From NCBI GenBank assembly GCA_002383405.1, contig DFYS01000033.1, positions 1-8,541 of the forward strand: 8,541 bases of DNA. Direction: 5' to 3'. Below are positions 5,480-8,541 of this stretch, piece by piece. The stretch is from Moorella sp. UBA4076 (lineage in GTDB: Bacteria; Bacillota; DSM-521; Neomoorellales; Neomoorellaceae). Position 1 is the stretch's first letter. Each line of letters begins with the position of its first letter. Under the pieces are notes generated by a model, which ran no database searches, was not told where the DNA came from, and saw only the letters and a list, made by a program, of their open reading frames with translations. Made by a program: the position numbers and the translations under genes.

Positions 5480-5740
5480 ATGGCAGCCGATCTGGAGTTC
5501 AGGCTTATCCACGACGGTCAGCAGTGGGTCGCCACCAGGGACAACCTGCAGGCTAGTGGCCGCACCCTGGGTGAGCTGGACCAGGACCTGAAAAACGCCC
5601 TGCTTAAGAGCATTAGTTTTCCCCGGGGCGCCCGGGTCACCGTCATGATGAGATATGACGCCGAGACCATACCCAATTATGCCAACCTCAGGCAATACCG
5701 GCCTGAGTATTTCCACCGCGTGGTAGCTATTGAGCTTTAG
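5480..5740 (+). CDS. Small conserved protein of unknown function, DUF5395-like
   Basis: This is an 86-residue soluble protein with no signal peptide or membrane segment. The predicted order is beta-beta-alpha-beta-beta: LEFRLIHDGQQWVATRDNLQASG, then the helix TLGELDQDLKNALLKS, then a strand ARVTVMMRYDAETIP, then an aromatic-rich end NLRQYRPEYFHRVVAIEL. The layout recalls small proteins annotated DUF5395 in thermophiles, and its first half also resembles the HicB-like antitoxin fold, in which a sheet precedes a helix introduced by a TLEEAL-type motif. No partner HicA toxin is present, so a toxin-antitoxin role is unlikely. Start ATG 5480 has GGTGA seven bases upstream. It lies 198 bases after malQ behind a structured spacer and 17 bases before a convergent gene. 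The gene is real with good confidence; the family name is from memory. Confidence 0.8.
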   Translation: MAADLEFRLIHDGQQWVATRDNLQASGRTLGELDQDLKNALLKSISFPRGARVTVMMRYDAETIPNYANLRQYRPEYFHRVVAIEL

Positions 5741-5757
5741 CAGGATCAGAGCCGAAA

Positions 5758-6756
5758 CTAATCTTTTCCGGCCGAGCGGGCCTGCAGCCAGACCCGCGCC
5801 GGCTTGTATACCGGCGGCGGTTGGAGCCCGGGCGCGGGTATAACCGGGGAGGTAATCACGGCCCCCGCGCAATTAACCCTGACATCCACCTCCAGGTGGC
5901 CGCATCCAGGGTACCAAACGACAGCCTGCTGGTGGCGCGACCCGGACGGGATGGTAACGGCGGCCGTCCGGCCGGAGCTGTCGTTATAAAGTATCTCAAC
6001 TTCATAGGTGTAATAAGCCGCAGCCAGGGCCCGGCCGCCGGAAGGCAGGGGGAGCAAGCGGCTCCATGATACCAGGTTTTTAATCCTGCAGGCGAGGACC
6101 TTTACCGGCACGCCGGGGGTGGGGCCGGGCGGGATAAAGGGCCAAACAAGCGCATTCTCCTCAAGCCGGCAGGTGGAATCCAGGACGCGGGTCGCGGCGA
6201 TTAGTTCAACATAACAGGGGCTTTCCTCTTCCCGCGCCGTTTGCCGGACCGGACCGGGTAAGGTTTGCGGCCGGCAGCAGTTACCCGCGGGCGGAAGGCC
6301 GGAGGGAGCCTTAATCGGCTGGTCCGGATCGGGATGGCCCGCCGGCGGGCAGCAGCCAGCAACAACCGTCTTGCCGCCTGGAAAAAGCGGCCACTCGCTG
6401 CCGTTAAGCGAAGCTGGCCGGCAGGATAACCCCGCCGCGGAGTTGGGGCCGGCCTGCCCTGGTAACAGCGGCATCTGCAACCTGCCAGAGGGCAATAAGT
6501 TAACCCAGCCGGGGACATCCGGCTTAAAGCTGCCTGGTGGTAACATAGGCGGATACCCGGTTGGGCCCAGGTCCAGGCCATGGTTGGGATCCGGGCAGGG
6601 CCTTACCGGCTGTAAACCAAAGGTAGGAATCAGCATCAGGGTATCCTGGAGAATATTGAAAACAACCAGTTCCGCCACCGCAACTGTAATATCCGTACGG
6701 GGGGCAATGCGGAACCGGTTGCCCTTATTAGCTGCACTGGGAGCCGTAAATGGCAT
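5758..6756 (-). CDS. Pro/Gly/Cys-rich protein of unknown function, possible surface or spore-envelope protein
   Basis: The 332-residue protein has an unusual make-up. A short beta-strand-rich N-terminal piece (about 19-47, TDITVAVAELVVFNILQDTL) is followed by a low-complexity, Pro/Gly-rich middle (49-180) with Cys-Cys pairs (GCCPP, NCCRP), then a second beta-rich domain (181-328) with CYVELIAATRVLDSTCRLEE, a strand run YYTYEVEILYND, PGCGHLEVDVRVNC, and a proline tail. About eleven cysteines are spread along it. There is no signal peptide. The start at 6756 (ATG) is preceded by AGGTGAGG about four bases upstream. Cys- and Pro-rich cytoplasmic proteins lacking secretion signals are common in spore coats, and its neighbours are a glycosyltransferase and a camelysin-like protein, so an envelope role is plausible but inferred. 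I do not recognise a named family. The terminal pieces may be two halves of one domain split by the Pro-rich insert. Confidence 0.72.
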   Translation of the reverse strand: MPFTAPSAANKGNRFRIAPRTDITVAVAELVVFNILQDTLMLIPTFGLQPVRPCPDPNHGLDLGPTGYPPMLPPGSFKPDVPGWVNLLPSGRLQMPLLPGQAGPNSAAGLSCRPASLNGSEWPLFPGGKTVVAGCCPPAGHPDPDQPIKAPSGLPPAGNCCRPQTLPGPVRQTAREEESPCYVELIAATRVLDSTCRLEENALVWPFIPPGPTPGVPVKVLACRIKNLVSWSRLLPLPSGGRALAAAYYTYEVEILYNDSSGRTAAVTIPSGSRHQQAVVWYPGCGHLEVDVRVNCAGAVITSPVIPAPGLQPPPVYKPARVWLQARSAGKD

Positions 6757-6786
6757 GAGCCCTCACCTGGATCCTCCACCTGTTTA

Positions 6787-6813
6787 CTTATACTACCGCC
6801 CATGGGCGCCCAT
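6787..6813 (-). promoter_or_regulatory. Overlapping palindromes and -10-like box upstream of the Pro/Cys-rich gene
   Basis: Two perfect palindromes overlap: GCCCATGGGC (6798-6807) and ATGGGCGCCCAT (6802-6813). On the minus strand a TATAAG box (6787-6792) lies just downstream, about 30 bases from the start codon, but no good -35 box is found at the right distance. This could be a promoter needing an activator bound at the palindromes, or a sporulation-sigma promoter that I cannot classify. Confidence 0.3.
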
Positions 6814-6974
6814 TATTGCCCGTCTGCTATGCCGAGGTGGCTGACCCGGAAACCTGAAACAGAAAGCGACAAGCCGCTGGTATAATCCATCTGCTTACCA
6901 CAAGCCACAATGCCGGGTAACCCATAACCAGGCGCCTTACCCCCTCCCATCTACCCGGACTAAAAAACAAGACA

Positions 6975-8093
6975 TTAGCGAAATACCTCCCCCAGGACCC
7001 GGCCCCAGCGCTCGGCCCATACTTTGCGGTCAAAGGTCAGGGCCACCTCGCGGGCGCGCCGGCCCATGAGTTTCCTTTTGTCTTGATCGCGGGCCAGTTC
7101 TTCAATAGCCGCCACCAGGTTTTCCACCGTCGGCTTGATTAAATAGCCGTTATAGCCGTGGATGATAATGTCGCTCAAGCCCCCGGCCTGGCCGGCGATT
7201 ACCGGTTTGCCGCAGGCCATGGCCTCCAGGGCGGCCAGGCTGGTACCCTCGGTGGAGCGGGAGGGGATGAGGACAATATCCGCCTGGCGGTAGATCGCCG
7301 GCATCATCTCCAGGGGCTTCCAGTAATAGCTACAGCGCTCCCGGCTGGCGGCCCACCGGGTCATCAGCCTTTCAGCGTTATCATCATGGCCGCGGCCGCA
7401 AAAGTGGAACTCGATCCAGGGGTAGCGGCCGGTCAGCTGCTCCGCCGCCCGCATGGCCTCATTGATCCCCCTGACCGGGACCAGGCGGCGGGGAAACAGG
7501 ACGCGGACGGTATCCCTGCCAGCCGGTTCCTCTGCCGGGGGACTGAAGAGGTCGGTATCCACATAGTTGGGGATATACTCCCATTTATGATAAAAACCGG
7601 CCAGAGTGGCGTTAAAGTAGTTAATGGTATTGGTATCGACAGAGACGAGTTTCTGCGGCCCGGCCAGGGCGATACCCAGGCGCCGCAACCACTCCTGCCG
7701 CTCCTCCGGCTTCCCGGCCATGAGGTCGAACCCCGGCCAATCCCAGAAAACCCCGTGGCTGATGGCGATGCTTTTCTCCCGGGCTATTGGGTAGGCCAGG
7801 GTGAGGATAAAGTAAATAGCGTAATCGAAGGCCATGGAGTTTTCGTAAAAGGCGCTGGCCAGGTCAGGAAAGGTGTGGTATTCGCTTTTGGTTACCGGGA
7901 TGCTGTGAATGGCTACGCCATCGAACTCCCGCGTCCAGCCGCCGCCGATCTGCCAGACCTCAACGTGAAAACCCAGCTCCTTCAACAGGCGGCAGAGGTC
8001 GACCTGGTAACGCTCGGCGCCGCCCATGATGATCCTTTCGCTGGAAGGATGAAAGAAGTTGGTTGTCAACAGGGCCACCTTTTTAGCGCTCAT
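6975..8093 (-). CDS. GT4-type (GT-B fold) glycosyltransferase
   Basis: This 372-residue cytoplasmic glycosyltransferase has the group 1/GT4 layout. The acceptor-side Rossmann half holds KVALLTTNFFHPSSER, the GGAERYQVDLCRLL motif (24-37), and His113 in AISHG. The linker region IPNYVDTDLFSPP (174-186) leads to the donor-binding half with VLFPRRLVPVRGINEAM (198-214), FHFCGRG, and EGTSLAALEAMACGKPVIAG, in which Glu282 and Glu290 form the EX7E retaining-enzyme signature. The usual donor-phosphate Lys after RLVPE is Arg208 here, a mild substitution. Donor and acceptor sugars cannot be told from sequence. The start at 8093 has AAGGTGAT about nine to ten bases upstream. It lies between a camelysin-like gene and the Pro/Cys-rich gene on the same strand, suggesting glycosylation of a surface polymer or protein, by context only. 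An AT-rich GATAAT box on the minus strand (8128-8133) may be part of its promoter, with no clear -35. Confidence 0.93.
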   Translation of the reverse strand: MSAKKVALLTTNFFHPSSERIIMGGAERYQVDLCRLLKELGFHVEVWQIGGGWTREFDGVAIHSIPVTKSEYHTFPDLASAFYENSMAFDYAIYFILTLAYPIAREKSIAISHGVFWDWPGFDLMAGKPEERQEWLRRLGIALAGPQKLVSVDTNTINYFNATLAGFYHKWEYIPNYVDTDLFSPPAEEPAGRDTVRVLFPRRLVPVRGINEAMRAAEQLTGRYPWIEFHFCGRGHDDNAERLMTRWAASRERCSYYWKPLEMMPAIYRQADIVLIPSRSTEGTSLAALEAMACGKPVIAGQAGGLSDIIIHGYNGYLIKPTVENLVAAIEELARDQDKRKLMGRRAREVALTFDRKVWAERWGRVLGEVFR

Positions 8094-8205
8094 TACTTGC
8101 GATCACCTTCATCTTCCGATTCCGTTTATTATCAGATACTCCGCCGCTCCCACCATCTGACCCTCCGCGCCCCAACACGAAAGCGCAGGGAAAATAAATT
8201 GTGAG

Positions 8206-8234
8206 GTAAAGCCCGGCTGGAGACCGGGCTTTAC
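8206..8234 (-). terminator. Perfect-stem hairpin, probable terminator upstream of the glycosyltransferase gene
   Basis: An 11-bp perfect stem (8206-8216 with 8224-8234) has a GC core AAAGCCCGG/CCGGGCTTT and a seven-base loop. Neither side has a long T run, but the A/T-ended arms give TTTAC tails in both directions. It lies 190 bases beyond the stop of the camelysin-like gene and 113 bases before the glycosyltransferase start, so it probably insulates the two. The 190 bases between it and the camelysin-like stop hold small hairpins (8328-8341, 8346-8363) but no gene that I can see. Confidence 0.6.
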
Positions 8235-8375
8235 TTTGCTAGAGGCCTACAGTAAACGTAAACCCGTCCGGAAAGCCCTCACCGTAACCTGGCAAGAGTG
8301 CTGCCGTTCTACAGTACCAACACTACTCCCTGTTGTCAGGGCTTAGCAACAGCCGCTGGTTGCAAGGGCATCACG

Positions 8376-8404
8376 GAAAAAGCCAGATGATTGCTGAGGT
8401 CTGG
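8376..8404 (-). terminator. Weak terminator just after the camelysin/TasA-like gene
   Basis: On the minus strand, CCAGA and TCTGG (8383-8387 with 8400-8404) form a 5-bp stem with a 12-base loop, followed at once by CTTTTT. It starts about 20 bases after the stop codon. The stem is short, so it may be leaky, with the stronger hairpin at 8206-8234 as backup. Confidence 0.45.
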
Positions 8405-8424
8405 AAGTAATTTACGCTGCAATA

Positions 8425-8541
8425 CTAGGCCAGAGGCGAAGACTGGGCGGTGAAGACCAGGTCGACGTTCAAATCAAGGTTCTGGGCAACGTTACCGGTG
8501 GTGCTCGGCAGGCTGACGACAAAGGTTAACAGGTCGTCTTG
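8425..8541 (-). CDS. Camelysin/TasA-like secreted protein, C-terminal fragment
   Basis: Only the last 38 codons are present; the gene continues past the right edge. The visible end, DDLLTFVVSLPSTTGN followed by VAQNLDLNVDLVFTAQ, has the alternating beta-strand pattern and the final LNVDLVFTAQ strand typical of TasA/camelysin (M73) proteins, which usually finish with a strand ending in E/T-A-Q. Those proteins are exported with SipW-type signal peptides and form extracellular fibres, spore-coat-associated layers or cell-bound metalloproteases in Firmicutes. The signal peptide and any SipW peptidase gene would lie outside the window. The stop TAG is at 8427-8425. No frameshift is seen. The family call depends on a short stretch, so it is moderate; another beta-sandwich surface protein is possible. 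Confidence 0.6.
   Translation of the reverse strand, partial: QDDLLTFVVSLPSTTGNVAQNLDLNVDLVFTAQSSPLA

Noticed and set aside
5322..5591. 89-codon ORF before and overlapping the small DUF5395-like gene
   Set aside because: It has no good ribosome binding site and is out of frame with the better supported gene at 5480.
5480..5740. HicB-type antitoxin of a toxin-antitoxin pair
   Set aside because: Only the first half recalls HicB and no HicA-like gene lies on either side.
7158..8204. 348-codon plus-strand ORF antisense to the glycosyltransferase
   Set aside because: The minus strand has clear GT4 motifs including EX7E; the antisense frame is open because of GC-rich codon bias.
8206..8424. Cyclic-di-GMP (GEMM) riboswitch on the minus strand
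   Set aside because: A TGCCAGGTTACGG string recalls part of the 3' half, but the essential GACGCAAAGCC half is absent.

Overview
The window looks like chromosomal DNA of a GC-rich, Gram-positive, probably thermophilic and spore-forming Clostridia-type bacterium; a Moorella-like genome would fit. This is inferred from purine-rich Shine-Dalgarno sites, a TTG start, a LytTR regulator, a DUF401 permease, a two-domain MalQ and a camelysin/TasA-like protein end. The species cannot be proven from the window. No insertion sequence, phage gene, tRNA, rRNA or credible CRISPR array was found.

Plus-strand half (1-5740). The window opens inside a LytR/AlgR-type response regulator that lacks its start. 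After an intergenic region with a well-formed sigma-A-like promoter, whose spacer is covered by an imperfect palindrome, comes a DUF401 membrane protein. Next is a leader closed by a perfect 9-bp long-range stem, then a thiamine-binding (MTH1187/YkoF-like) protein and a strong perfect-stem terminator. The following 400 bases hold a pair of near-identical 29-base direct repeats, a possible 39-residue micro-ORF containing a CxxC knuckle, and a second terminator. A 48-residue highly charged small protein with a near-ideal ribosome binding site follows, then about 220 bases of hairpin-rich spacer, then 4-alpha-glucanotransferase (malQ). After malQ lies another spacer with nested long-range helices, then a small conserved protein resembling DUF5395.

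Minus-strand half (5758-8541). Three genes are read right to left: the C-terminal end of a camelysin/TasA-like protein (cut by the window edge), a GT4-type glycosyltransferase, and a Pro/Gly/Cys-rich protein of unknown function. The two convergent blocks meet with only 17 bases between stop codons. The minus-strand genes suggest a cell-surface or spore-envelope theme, but only by gene type and neighbourhood.

The plus-strand genes do not form one obvious pathway: signal transduction, a predicted permease, thiamine-related binding and alpha-glucan metabolism sit side by side, mostly as separate transcription units divided by terminators and structured spacers. The least explained parts are those structured spacers (1991-2115, 2962-3107, 5280-5422), the 29-base repeat pair, the 48-residue protein and the Pro/Cys-rich protein.
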